IMG/VR virus record: IMGVR_UViG_3300042465_004209
Span: 1 to 46,041 of that record
DNA: 46,041 nucleotides
DNA from: a virus
Direction: 5' to 3' (one strand)
Part shown: positions 17,203 through 27,873 of the stretch, one piece after another
How the letters are laid out: every line of letters begins with the position of its first letter
How positions within the stretch are numbered: the stretch's first letter is position 1
Program-made: the position numbers and the translations under genes
Notes under the pieces: generated by a model
Told to the model about the DNA's origin: nothing
The model's database searches: none
The model's input: only the letters and a program-made list of their open reading frames with translations

Positions 17203-20200
17203 CTATCGACGATTATACTGGTAATTGTATTCTATCAATAACTCTTTCTCGTCGTTTTCAAGTTCTTTTAGAAGTTGTTTATCACCTTCAATTCGCGCTT
17301 CATCTTGTTTTTTACGCAAATCTTTTACATCTTTGATAATAGACTTTGTTTCATCGTAGAAATCAAGTAACGATTGATTGCGAGTTACAAATTTATCAAT
17401 TGCCGCGTCATCCGCTAATTTCTCATACTTTTTAAACTTGTCGTTAATATCTTCAGCTTCTTTACGTTGCGTTGTATAAACCCGACGGTAGGCATCGATA
17501 GTGTCTTCTTTAACAAAATTGGATACTAATGGGAGTTTACCAACACTCATTTCTTCCGCATTCATTGATGAAGTATAAAGCGAATTTACAAATTTGTAAG
17601 CCTGTGTACCTACCGAACCTGTTAAAGCATTTAATGTGTATTTCATAGATTCGGGCGATATATCAATTAAACCAGATTCAACTTTTGTTCCGCCTGTCAC
17701 TTTGTTCATCCATTTAGCGAAGTCTGAAAATATCGTACCTCTTGTTGTAGACCATTCTTTTTCACTATCTGGAATAGTGGTATCGTAAACATCTTCTGGA
17801 TAGATAGGTTTACCCCATTGATTTCTATTGTAATTTATAGAAAACGGTATTCTTCCCGCAGTAGGAATCAAACCGCTTATCAAATCTTTAGCGTTCCATT
17901 CACCCGACACCATTGGGTTTACATACGAGAAGTTATTAAAGAAAGACGACATGAGTTTGTTAGTGATTTTTTCTGGATCACCACCTAATTGAATTCTAGC
18001 AATGGCTGTACCTACATCTTTCCAGAAAGACAAGCCATAAGGTAGTTTCCAATCTACGCGCAGACCTGTTTTTTCATCTAACGTCACGCTAAGGAATCTG
18101 GTTTTTTCTTCCTCTGGAATCAAATCATCATCCCCATCATCACCGCCAAGTAGCGCTATCAAATAACCTAACGTCACATAAGTAGAAAGCATCGCTGCCG
18201 CTTGCACTTTATGCTCACCGCGAATAGTTGCATCAACTAGGTTTTCAGTACCTTGAATAGACGCATTTAAGAATAAATACATTGCACCAAGTTCACGACC
18301 AATTACACCGCGACGATTAAAGTTAATGGTTACATTACGCGCAATTTTAGCGGCTTCCTGTGGGGATTTACCGTTATCAAGTGCTACTTTAAACGTAGAC
18401 AATCGAGTTGCCGTTTCACCAACTTCCCCTAAGTATTTCAATAAGTTAGCTAATTTATTTTCTACTACCATCAGTTTTAATTTATCCAATGGATACTCAT
18501 AGAATTTAGTATCTAACATTTTTGATTTCAAAACAGCCAAGTTAAGTTCATCTGCTTTTTGCTCAATACTTGAAATAAATGCCGCGCCAGATTTACCACC
18601 ATTATCATAGTAAAGTCTGATTGCATTATCCCATTCCGCATTACTGGTAGAGCCTTTCGCCATATATTTGGCAATCTGTAGTGATGCCATTGGTGTTTTA
18701 GCAAGAACCGTTGAAGCGTATTTAAAACCTTGGCGAGCCGTGTTGGTGTAAAGCGCAACTGCTGGATCGACCATCGCCCCGTTTGCAATAATGAATGCTG
18801 GATTCAAAATAGTGTAAGAGTGACGTAGGAATCTATTGAATGCCGCCATGACTTTAAACATAGAATAAATGTTTTCGTCACCAAGTCTATTGAACGCTTG
18901 AACAAACGCTTCATCATTAACAACAATGCGAACTTGTTTACCGTTTCGCCAATAAGATATTTCCTCATTTTGGTCATAAGGTTTTCTCATCAAAGTGACT
19001 TGTGGTTCACCACCGACTTTAACAATTTCATATTCGCGTTTTTCTTGTCCTGTTCTTGCTGTTTCAGCTTCAACATAGCGACGTGCATCTCGGAGCGTAT
19101 CACGAACACCAATTTCACTACCGTGGAAATACATAACGTATTGCGCTTTTGCTTTACCCATAATAGGTTTCATTGGCGTTACTTCGTTTTCCCATAAGTT
19201 AATATCGGGATTATCCTCAACTAATTTATATAATGTGGATTGCACATACATTTTAGAAGATCGGATAACAGCACGTTCCAAATTCATAACAATGTTTTCG
19301 ACAATTTGATTTGCGCGAGATTGTCTACCGAGCATTTTTCTATCAAATTTACCCGATATCGAGAAACCTTGCCCAATGTTACCACGGCTAGATTTCTTAG
19401 CTTTACCGGTAACTTCATCAACTTCTTCAAAGCCCTTTAATGGTACATGATAATCAAAACCATCTTCCCATGATTCCGCTTGTTCTGGTGAAATATCACC
19501 AGATGACTTTAGGATATTCATAACTATGGTTTGAATGTTTTGCCAATCATCGGTTAATTTTTCAAACTCAGCGTACTTATCACCCATCGTATCTTTATAT
19601 CTTTGGATAATAGCGGCTGATTCAGCATCAGTCATACCGCTACCGCCTTCACCTAATTTACGGAATTTAGGATTGATGGATTGGATATAAGCATTACGCT
19701 CTGGTGCGTGTTTAGCATAAAGAAGTAAACCGATTTCATCTTTGTTTACATTCATTTTTGCCATTCTGTCAATCAGCGGTTGGATGTAGCGCTCTTTGAG
19801 TTTTTCCAATTGGTTAGCTGCAATATTACCTGCCGCTTCCATTGCAAGAACCACGTCATTACTTTCATCAACCTTGCCGCCTTGCTCTCTAACTCTATCC
19901 ATTACCACACGGATTCTTAGCAAATCATCTTGAATCCATTTGCGTAAGAACTGGAAAGATGTTTCGGCAGGAATATTGAAAGTGCCGTCTGGGTTTTGAG
20001 AAGGCATATTTTTACTAGCAAGTAAATTCCCGCTATCTATTTCATCTGTATCAAATGCAGCAAATATTGACCGAATTTTAGTAGGATCGAACATGGCGAT
20101 GTTTTCAACACCGCCTTCTGTCATATATGCGCTGTCATAGCCGGTATAGTTATAAAATGTATTGCCACTCGAATCTCTGTTTGTCAAGTCGTGTTCCATT

Positions 20201-23200
20201 ATTCCCCAATTACCACGCTCAATCTCCCTTGCAAATAAACGTTTTTCTTCTTCTGGGTTTCTTGAATATTCGGGGTTTTCATCAAGAAAATCAGAATACC
20301 AGTCAATAGCCTCTTTTTTCATTTTGTCATTTCGGTAATCAAATGTGTATTTTGTATTTAAAAATACAGGTATCACATAACCATCACGTCCATATCTGCT
20401 GGCAAATTCAGCATTTTTTGTAAATGAAATCGTATTATGACCACCGGTTCGTCTACCTTCGTCACGCATTCCAACAGGGCTAAATTCTTCAAACGGTTGC
20501 TGGTTGTTTGTTCCGTGATACCATTTAGTTTTTGTATCAAAACCCATCTCACGCGCTCTTTCCATTCGCGCTTCAAATGACATATCCAATCCTTTTGCAA
20601 CGGCATTTAACCACTCTTGCGCTTCACCTGCGTTTTTACCTTTGTAACCTACTTTGCTTGCTTTAGTAATAAGGCTATTAGCGTCACGCTTATTTACTCC
20701 TAACATCTCTGGTGCTTTGCGCAATGTCGCATTGGCAATGTAAAGTAAGTCTTGGTCGCTGAGTTTATTTGCCCATTGAATGAAACCCAATCTTTGCGCA
20801 GCAGGGAACATCTTTGACATATTGCGAAGTGCATTTTTGAGCCATGCTTTGAATTGCTGAACAACTTTTAATTTAGGAACGTATTTTACAAGATAAGCCA
20901 ATGTTTCTTCACGCAAATCTTCCTGCGGTGTATCAGCATCAAGCGCATCCTGTCTACCTTTTAACGCAGCAGGGTTTTTAACTTTAACCAAGTTATCAGT
21001 TGCTTTTAAAAACTTTTCAAATTCAGTTTTATTTTCACCCATATTAAGCATATGAACACTGACTTCGTGCATCATCAGATAATGTAAGTCTTTATCTTTG
21101 CTAATATTTTCTGAAACAAAGTACGTTTTACCCTCAGCAGGATTAAAGAAGGCTTCAATGTCGCCATTTTTGCTGTAACTAACTTCAGCCGCTTCTTCAA
21201 CAATCGCCTGTGCATCAGCATCAGAGATGAATTCAAACATACCTGTTGCAAGCAATCTATCAGTCCAACCTTTACCGTAAGCGTCATCACCGGCTTGTGT
21301 TAAGCCTTCTTTTAATGATTGCTCAGTATGGTTATCGACAGTGGGTTCTTGCGCTTGGCTAAACAACAGCTCGCTGAAATTAAGCAGAGCATCACTGCGG
21401 CTTTGTGAATCATTTTCAGTGTAACGCTTAATCTTGGTGATACCATTGGCGTTTAAGATTTTGACTGCTTCGTCATATTCTTTGCCTTTAGGAACTAATG
21501 CGCCTGCAAACTCATTTAATTTTACAGCTCGTCCAATTTTCGCTTCAAAATAATGCGCGGGCATATTTTTGAGTTTATCTAAAAAGTCATATACCTTTGT
21601 CATTGTTTCAGCAGGAACGTCTTGATAAGACTCTTTAAATGCGCGCGTTCCTTTTGATACTAAATCACTTAGCGCATCTGTTGCACTTGGATTCGAGTAA
21701 TCAGAATAAGGTCGCAATTCTTCTGAAAGACTTTCAAACTCATTGCTCAATTCTTCTTTTAACGCTTCAAGTTTTTCCGCACTAACAATGTCACCTCGCG
21801 CTGCTTGAATCGCTTTGACTGTTTTAAATTGCTTTGCGGTATAGGCTCGAATTGTCCCAATACCGTAACTGACATTTTCACCGCCTTTAACCGTTTTAGT
21901 CATTAGCTTAACGACAGTATCAAGGTTATGCGGTAAGTAAATACGATTACCTGCGTTAGTGTATCCGTTAAAAATACGCTCATCGGTAATTAGATTACTG
22001 TAATTTTCAACTAACCATTTTTCATATTGCGCTTGATTTGTTTTTTCACGAATCAATTTCGAAGTCGCGTAATCATCAATGGATTTTGGTTTACCTTTTT
22101 GATTTCGAAATTCCTCAATAGCGTATTGATAATCAAATGCTAAATTAGATGCTTGTTGACTTTCAACTTCAAGGTAAGGTCTATTTTGATTTAGAGTTTC
22201 ATTTCGCTTTCTAACTGATTCATTGTAAGTATCCACGACAGCTTGGACAAACGCAGGGTCTTTAGACAATTCCATTGAAGGGGTATTTGATGTAACAAAC
22301 TTCTTCATGTTAGCAGGGGGGAGTTTGTTCACCTTATATTGCAGCTTAGGTGCTTTGCCAATTGATTTTAAAAATTCATATTTTAAAGTTACGTTATCAG
22401 CTAAACCTTGTACTAAACCTCTATCTTCAATACTTGAAGCATTGATTGTTCCGCGATACCCGATTGCTTTCGCTAAGGCTTTTGCATCATCCGATAAGGC
22501 TTCGTTTGCATTAGAAACTGCTTTAGAATCAACAATATAGGTAACGCTAGGGTAACGTGGAGAATACACATCCGCGTTATAAAAGCGATTGGCTTTATCC
22601 GCTTCTGGGGTAAACTGTGACGTATCCCCAATCAGAGTGATTTCACCAAAGCCGCTAAGTGGATATTTCTGATTAACTACTGCGATACTTGGCGCAGGTA
22701 ATCCGCCCATCTTGTCAGCATGAACTAAGTTTTTAACACTTAGATTATGGACAATAGCAAGCGGGTTATCGTCTAATACTTTTTTAGCCGCTTTGCTAAA
22801 ACGAACATCATCACTTCGTTTATTAAATCGTTTTGATAAAGGTATTACGTTTGCGTCATCATCGTAAGTAACCGCGTCAATTAACTTACGGTTATTTTTT
22901 GTGTTAGCGTATCCATATTCTTTACCGTCATCAAATCCTAATTCGTGAATTGAATTACCATCAGTAAATATGTTTCCAACAGTGGTTACAATTTCCATTA
23001 CGCGATAACCATTAGGTAACCATCGTTTACCGTGTTCTTCAGCGTAAGCGCGAGTAGTTGATACCCAATCACCATTTCTAGGCATTGATTCTTTGACATC
23101 GTTTGGCACGGCACGATAAACCATAATAGCTGCGTTTGGTTTTTTACCGCGCATACGTTGTAATTTAGCTATAGCTTCACTATCACTAGGTTGACCATCA

Positions 23201-26200
23201 CCATAATAGTTTACTGCCGATGATGAATAAATATCTTCTGGATATATGCTAGTCAAATCGTTGATAGGGTAATCATTTCGATTAGGCGCTTCGTGTGACA
23301 TTTGATAGTCACTCATACCATACCCTGCATTTTCAGCAGCAAGGTTCACCATTTCTTGCGCAGTTTCCATATCACCTGCTTCAACCGCAGCTAAATATTT
23401 GGCATCGTCCGATTTGCTTACTTTGGCTTTGCTAAAGCGAATGTCGTTTGATTCCTTACTAAATTTACCTGTGTTATCTGTAGCGGATTTGATTTGGTTA
23501 TTGTGTAATGGGACGAACGCAAATAACGCATTAGACTTTGCTATTTTTGGAGTGTCGCCCTCATCCACTATCATCCCATCATAACTCACCCCTTCAACTC
23601 TTTCAAAGTGTCGTAATGCAGAATATAGTTTATCTGCCCAAATAAATGACAAAGGTTCAGAAGATTTAAGTCTAGTCAAACCTTCTGACAATCTAGGGTA
23701 TTTATTTGAAAAATACGGTATAAATTTAGTATTATAAAAATCGTTATCTTTTTTATTTTGAGAATCAAATGGGTTTCTAATATTTAAAAATAACGCCATT
23801 GGCTTTTTGCCGTTGGAGTACACTTTTGCGTATTTTGGGTCTTGTGTAAAGAAATTCCCTTTATATTCGTTAAACTCCCAAAACTTTTCGCTAGTCCCAT
23901 GATAAACAACCAGTGGTTCACCATTCTCATCAACAACCTTACTTGCATTTTCTGGATCATTCTCCCAGTCACCGAACCACTCTTTAAACTCTGGCGTTCT
24001 TACCTGTTCGTATTGCGTCGCATTGAGATTTGATACCTTACCATTAGGCGCTAGGCGTTCTTGCGCTTTGGCTTTGCTGAATTTGATATTAGAATCATCT
24101 TCACTATACAATTCATTATACAAATCAGTAAGATAGGCTTTCGCTTTATCTGGATTTTCTTTTGAATACTCATTAAATTTAGAAATTAATATCCCTTTGT
24201 TTGATGCAGGGAGATAAAGGAATTCATCAGAACCGAATACCAATTCGTTAATAGTAGCAACTTCATCTTCGGTTAAATTGCGTTCTAATTTTGGAATTTT
24301 AGCAATAGGTTCTTTTATTTTCGGTGCAAACAAGTCGCCAGATGTTGTCATACCCGTACCTTTCATCTCATCGACAACAGTATCTACCTCTTGATCACCT
24401 TTGCGTTTCTTTTCCGCTTTAAAGTCTTTCATTAACTGATCTTTTTCAGCTTGCGTTTTAGCATCTAAGATTGCGTTAAGTTCTTCATTTGTATAGGTAT
24501 TTAGAAGTTCGTCTTGCTCTTGTTGGTCTTGGTCAGCTTTGTCAGCCGCCATTTTATCAATGGCGTTATCAATCCCTTGAGATGTATAGACTTTTTTCCC
24601 TGTTCCAAAATCAGCATCCAGTGATTCTCTAAGTTTAGCAATTAAATCGTTTTCCCCATCAACGTCATAACCTTTATCAGCTAATTGTAACGCCATTCCG
24701 TCAAAACCTTCGGAACTTGTTTTAGTAAAATACCAACCTTTGAAATTAGAAAAACCTGCTCTATTTGCCATTTCACGATTGATACCGCCAAGTTTACCGA
24801 TAGCAGTTTCAATAGGTTCTAAACCGGTTATTGCTCTTAGGTTATTGGTAGCGGGTTTCTTTTTAGCAACAGGTTGCATAGTGGGTTGGTCTTCTTCAAC
24901 TCCGCTAATTTGGTCTTGACTGATACTACCAGTCATTTGCTCACCTGCATTTACACCTTGTTGTTTTACACCCATGTACCTTTTACGAGGAGCGTTTCCT
25001 ACTTCTCCCATATCAACAGGCTCTTTAGCAATTGGCGCAGGACGATTATTTAAATAGTATTCACGTTGAACCGTGTTAAGTACAAACTTTTTGCCTTTGG
25101 AATCAAACAGTATTCCATTTTTGTAAGTTGCACCATTCCGTAACCATTCATCAACTTTACGCAAAGCATCGGATTCTTGTCTAACTGGCGTAGACGGTTC
25201 GACAAAATTTGTAATAACATCTTGTCCTTGTTGACCTTCAGTTACTTGTTCCCCTGCGTTTACACCTTGTCTAACAAGTCGTGTGCGTTTTGAAGAAACA
25301 GGTTGTTGCACACCAATATCTACAGGCGCATTTGCAATTTCCGGTTTACGTCTTCCATAAGAGGATCGTAAAAGTTCATACGCATTAATATCATCTTCGC
25401 TTAACTCCGTATCTTTAAAGCCTTGACGTTTTAATTCGGCTTTAATAGCTGGCTCGATATTGGAAGCAGATACATTTTTATCAAATACAGTTTGAATAGC
25501 CGCATTACGATTGTTTCGCGTTCTTATCCATTGTTGTTCTTCAATTCGTTGATTTACTGAAGAAAGATTGCGAGTTTCTCTATTATTTGCAATACGTTCT
25601 TTAATTTGGGTGTCTAAAACTTCTTTTAATGCGCTAGTCTTAAAAGAAGGCGCGCCTGTAATAGTGTCTTGCCCTTGTCGAGTTTCGTTATAACCTTGTT
25701 CAGTTAATGCAACAGGTGTTTTGCTAATAGCTGATGGTTTAGTAGTTAAGTAATATTCACGTTGCGCTTTGTTTAATAAGAACTTTTTACCTTTGGTATC
25801 AATGAGCATTCCGTTTTTGTAAATAGCACCGTTTCTTGCCCATTCATTTACTTTTGCAAACGTAGCAGGTATTTGCTCTGAAATTACAGGCTCTGCTTTT
25901 TCCTTAATCAATCCTTCTACATTCATTTCATTTTCTGTAGGAGGTATCATTTCTGGAGCTTGTACAACAGGCGTTGTTGGCGATGCTTTTAAAAGTCTGT
26001 AGGCATCAATATCATCTTGATTGATTTCAGTATCTTTAAAACCTTGGCGTTTCAGTTCTGCTTTAATTGCAGGAAAGATATTTTCAGCAGGTATATCCCG
26101 ATCAAACACCATTTGAATAACGGAGTTACGATTGTTTCGAGTTTTAGACCATTGTTCATTTTCAATGGTTCGGTTAATAGAAGGAATGCTTGATTCAACT

Positions 26201-27873
26201 CTCGCGGTTCTTTGTTGCTCTAATATTTGCGCAAGTTGTTGATTTTTATCGTTAATTTCTTGAGAAATTAAATCATCGACTTCTTCTTGTTTAGATTGCT
26301 CATATCCTTTTTGAAATTTACGATAAGCCAGTTCATCCCTAACAGTTGATAGCTGTTGTTCTAATTGAACCGCGTCTTGATAATCCTTATCGGTTATTTC
26401 AACTTCTTTTTTCTTAGTGAATCTATCTGCAATTTTATTCGCATACTCCATATTGATTTCACTACCAATTGAATTGGCTTCTACAATATCGGTAAATGCT
26501 TTGATGGCATCATCCGCAGTTGTAGTTTTACCAATTTCTTCATCAATCTTTTGATTATCAACGATAGGTGCTTCGCTATCAACTACAGGCTCATTAGTAT
26601 CTGGCACATTGCCTTTACGAGTTAAATTTTCATCCCTAAAGATGTTTTCGTATTCCTGTAAAGTGCTAGTGGTTTGATCGCTTGTAGGTGTTGATTGTGC
26701 TGTTGTAGTATCACTTGTTGGTAATCCACCTTGTAGCATTGATTCTGCAATCGGTGTACCTTCGGGTTGAGGTTTGTCTTGGCGCTGTATATTTTTAGCC
26801 GCCATATCTGCAAGGCTATATCCACCTCCCATTAAGCCACCGGTGACTAAGCCAATAGCCGCTGCGTTAGATACACCTTCTAAAATATCCGGCTTATCTA
26901 AAGCAATGTTTTGAAGTATTTGCTCTTGCGCTGATTGTGGCAATTCTTCAAGTACACCTTCAGTAAACACACCGCCTAATGCTTGTTTGAGAACTGACTT
27001 ATTAGCAACGTCTACCGAGCCTGTGCCGTTTGATAAGGTATCAAAATCAGCAATACCTAATTTCTTAGCGACTACACCGCCTACACCGGCTAAGAACGCA
27101 TCGCCTGCACCTGCTGCGACTGCTAACGCTGATTGTTTACCTGTCAATAAACCTGTTTCAGTTTCTTGACGTGTTGCTTCGGCTTGTTGCCCTGCGCCTA
27201 CTACTAATTCACCTGCGGCAGGTGCTACAAATGAGGATGCTCTACCTAAACCACCAAGTGCTTTTACTGCTCCGCCAATTCGCCCGCCAACATACGATGC
27301 AGGTAATGATTCAAGCGCTGTATTAACCGTTGCAGATGGATTAGTAACGGCTGATTTTAACGTATCTGTAAATGTATCTTGTGACTGTATTTCTTTTTGA
27401 GCGGCTTGTTCTTCGGGAGATTGTTGAGCAGTCAGATAATCTTTAGCCGCTTTATAATCAATACCTTTTTCTTCTAGGTATTTACCGGCTTCACCGCTAC
27501 TGGCAATATCGGCAATACCTGTAATGAATTCGGGAACACCTATTAAGCCTTTCGATAATGCTAATGATTGGTCATAAGCACGTTTACGGACAGGCTCAAC
27601 AACATAGTCCATAAGAACATTGGCAGTTTCCTTAGCAGACTGATAGGCTTTATCAGTAAATGATATATCCCCCTGCTCTGCTACAGGTTGCTCTGGCGTT
27701 TGTGCTACGGGATTTTCTACAGGCTCATTTACTTTTGCAGGTTCTTGCGCATTAGATAATGAAGGTAGATATTCATTATTAAAATAATCACTGACTTCTT
27801 GCTCTGTTGCATCGTCAGTTGCTTCGATATTGTAAATTGAACCATCGTCAGTGGTTATTTTATATTTAGCCAT
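17203..27873 (-). CDS. giant polyvalent protein with ADP-ribosyltransferase-like and protease-like domains (probably ejected with the DNA)
   Basis: 3556 residues, almost a quarter of the window. N-terminus: KYKITTDDGSIYNIEATDDA, then a Gly/Ala-rich hydrophobic stretch (~180-360) that could insert in membranes. Residues ~570-955 hold a two-copy duplication. ~1010-1090 is a GGINREMANRAGF module known from polyvalent proteins. ~1280-1475 is an ADP-ribosyltransferase-like domain (EFKEWFGDWEN, then VVYHGTS). ~1500-1680 is a second such domain (MVYRAVP, DWVSTTRAYAEEHG). ~1715-1790 is the HADKMGGLPAPSIAVV module. ~2255-2290 has the zinc-protease-like MHEVSVHML (HExxxH). ~2445-2515 is a third ADP-ribosyltransferase-like fold (WYHGTNN, SFTKNAEFASRYG). 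~2630-3400 matches the large-polyvalent-protein C-terminal domain (LPD38 type; SYTILNPAFIIANG). Such proteins enter the host early and disarm it. No RNA polymerase motif was found. The module positions are estimates. Confidence 0.8.
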   Translation of the reverse strand: MAKYKITTDDGSIYNIEATDDATEQEVSDYFNNEYLPSLSNAQEPAKVNEPVENPVAQTPEQPVAEQGDISFTDKAYQSAKETANVLMDYVVEPVRKRAYDQSLALSKGLIGVPEFITGIADIASSGEAGKYLEEKGIDYKAAKDYLTAQQSPEEQAAQKEIQSQDTFTDTLKSAVTNPSATVNTALESLPASYVGGRIGGAVKALGGLGRASSFVAPAAGELVVGAGQQAEATRQETETGLLTGKQSALAVAAGAGDAFLAGVGGVVAKKLGIADFDTLSNGTGSVDVANKSVLKQALGGVFTEGVLEELPQSAQEQILQNIALDKPDILEGVSNAAAIGLVTGGLMGGGYSLADMAAKNIQRQDKPQPEGTPIAESMLQGGLPTSDTTTAQSTPTSDQTTSTLQEYENIFRDENLTRKGNVPDTNEPVVDSEAPIVDNQKIDEEIGKTTTADDAIKAFTDIVEANSIGSEINMEYANKIADRFTKKKEVEITDKDYQDAVQLEQQLSTVRDELAYRKFQKGYEQSKQEEVDDLISQEINDKNQQLAQILEQQRTARVESSIPSINRTIENEQWSKTRNNRNSVIQMVFDRDIPAENIFPAIKAELKRQGFKDTEINQDDIDAYRLLKASPTTPVVQAPEMIPPTENEMNVEGLIKEKAEPVISEQIPATFAKVNEWARNGAIYKNGMLIDTKGKKFLLNKAQREYYLTTKPSAISKTPVALTEQGYNETRQGQDTITGAPSFKTSALKEVLDTQIKERIANNRETRNLSSVNQRIEEQQWIRTRNNRNAAIQTVFDKNVSASNIEPAIKAELKRQGFKDTELSEDDINAYELLRSSYGRRKPEIANAPVDIGVQQPVSSKRTRLVRQGVNAGEQVTEGQQGQDVITNFVEPSTPVRQESDALRKVDEWLRNGATYKNGILFDSKGKKFVLNTVQREYYLNNRPAPIAKEPVDMGEVGNAPRKRYMGVKQQGVNAGEQMTGSISQDQISGVEEDQPTMQPVAKKKPATNNLRAITGLEPIETAIGKLGGINREMANRAGFSNFKGWYFTKTSSEGFDGMALQLADKGYDVDGENDLIAKLRESLDADFGTGKKVYTSQGIDNAIDKMAADKADQDQQEQDELLNTYTNEELNAILDAKTQAEKDQLMKDFKAEKKRKGDQEVDTVVDEMKGTGMTTSGDLFAPKIKEPIAKIPKLERNLTEDEVATINELVFGSDEFLYLPASNKGILISKFNEYSKENPDKAKAYLTDLYNELYSEDDSNIKFSKAKAQERLAPNGKVSNLNATQYEQVRTPEFKEWFGDWENDPENASKVVDENGEPLVVYHGTSEKFWEFNEYKGNFFTQDPKYAKVYSNGKKPMALFLNIRNPFDSQNKKDNDFYNTKFIPYFSNKYPRLSEGLTRLKSSEPLSFIWADKLYSALRHFERVEGVSYDGMIVDEGDTPKIAKSNALFAFVPLHNNQIKSATDNTGKFSKESNDIRFSKAKVSKSDDAKYLAAVEAGDMETAQEMVNLAAENAGYGMSDYQMSHEAPNRNDYPINDLTSIYPEDIYSSSAVNYYGDGQPSDSEAIAKLQRMRGKKPNAAIMVYRAVPNDVKESMPRNGDWVSTTRAYAEEHGKRWLPNGYRVMEIVTTVGNIFTDGNSIHELGFDDGKEYGYANTKNNRKLIDAVTYDDDANVIPLSKRFNKRSDDVRFSKAAKKVLDDNPLAIVHNLSVKNLVHADKMGGLPAPSIAVVNQKYPLSGFGEITLIGDTSQFTPEADKANRFYNADVYSPRYPSVTYIVDSKAVSNANEALSDDAKALAKAIGYRGTINASSIEDRGLVQGLADNVTLKYEFLKSIGKAPKLQYKVNKLPPANMKKFVTSNTPSMELSKDPAFVQAVVDTYNESVRKRNETLNQNRPYLEVESQQASNLAFDYQYAIEEFRNQKGKPKSIDDYATSKLIREKTNQAQYEKWLVENYSNLITDERIFNGYTNAGNRIYLPHNLDTVVKLMTKTVKGGENVSYGIGTIRAYTAKQFKTVKAIQAARGDIVSAEKLEALKEELSNEFESLSEELRPYSDYSNPSATDALSDLVSKGTRAFKESYQDVPAETMTKVYDFLDKLKNMPAHYFEAKIGRAVKLNEFAGALVPKGKEYDEAVKILNANGITKIKRYTENDSQSRSDALLNFSELLFSQAQEPTVDNHTEQSLKEGLTQAGDDAYGKGWTDRLLATGMFEFISDADAQAIVEEAAEVSYSKNGDIEAFFNPAEGKTYFVSENISKDKDLHYLMMHEVSVHMLNMGENKTEFEKFLKATDNLVKVKNPAALKGRQDALDADTPQEDLREETLAYLVKYVPKLKVVQQFKAWLKNALRNMSKMFPAAQRLGFIQWANKLSDQDLLYIANATLRKAPEMLGVNKRDANSLITKASKVGYKGKNAGEAQEWLNAVAKGLDMSFEARMERAREMGFDTKTKWYHGTNNQQPFEEFSPVGMRDEGRRTGGHNTISFTKNAEFASRYGRDGYVIPVFLNTKYTFDYRNDKMKKEAIDWYSDFLDENPEYSRNPEEEKRLFAREIERGNWGIMEHDLTNRDSSGNTFYNYTGYDSAYMTEGGVENIAMFDPTKIRSIFAAFDTDEIDSGNLLASKNMPSQNPDGTFNIPAETSFQFLRKWIQDDLLRIRVVMDRVREQGGKVDESNDVVLAMEAAGNIAANQLEKLKERYIQPLIDRMAKMNVNKDEIGLLLYAKHAPERNAYIQSINPKFRKLGEGGSGMTDAESAAIIQRYKDTMGDKYAEFEKLTDDWQNIQTIVMNILKSSGDISPEQAESWEDGFDYHVPLKGFEEVDEVTGKAKKSSRGNIGQGFSISGKFDRKMLGRQSRANQIVENIVMNLERAVIRSSKMYVQSTLYKLVEDNPDINLWENEVTPMKPIMGKAKAQYVMYFHGSEIGVRDTLRDARRYVEAETARTGQEKREYEIVKVGGEPQVTLMRKPYDQNEEISYWRNGKQVRIVVNDEAFVQAFNRLGDENIYSMFKVMAAFNRFLRHSYTILNPAFIIANGAMVDPAVALYTNTARQGFKYASTVLAKTPMASLQIAKYMAKGSTSNAEWDNAIRLYYDNGGKSGAAFISSIEQKADELNLAVLKSKMLDTKFYEYPLDKLKLMVVENKLANLLKYLGEVGETATRLSTFKVALDNGKSPQEAAKIARNVTINFNRRGVIGRELGAMYLFLNASIQGTENLVDATIRGEHKVQAAAMLSTYVTLGYLIALLGGDDGDDDLIPEEEKTRFLSVTLDEKTGLRVDWKLPYGLSFWKDVGTAIARIQLGGDPEKITNKLMSSFFNNFSYVNPMVSGEWNAKDLISGLIPTAGRIPFSINYNRNQWGKPIYPEDVYDTTIPDSEKEWSTTRGTIFSDFAKWMNKVTGGTKVESGLIDISPESMKYTLNALTGSVGTQAYKFVNSLYTSSMNAEEMSVGKLPLVSNFVKEDTIDAYRRVYTTQRKEAEDINDKFKKYEKLADDAAIDKFVTRNQSLLDFYDETKSIIKDVKDLRKKQDEARIEGDKQLLKELENDEKELLIEYNYQYNRR

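Noticed and set aside
17203-27873. Giant protein as an N4-like virion RNA polymerase (similar length).
   Set aside because: No single-subunit RNA polymerase motifs were seen, and the recognisable parts are polyvalent modules (ADP-ribosyltransferase-like, LPD38-type).
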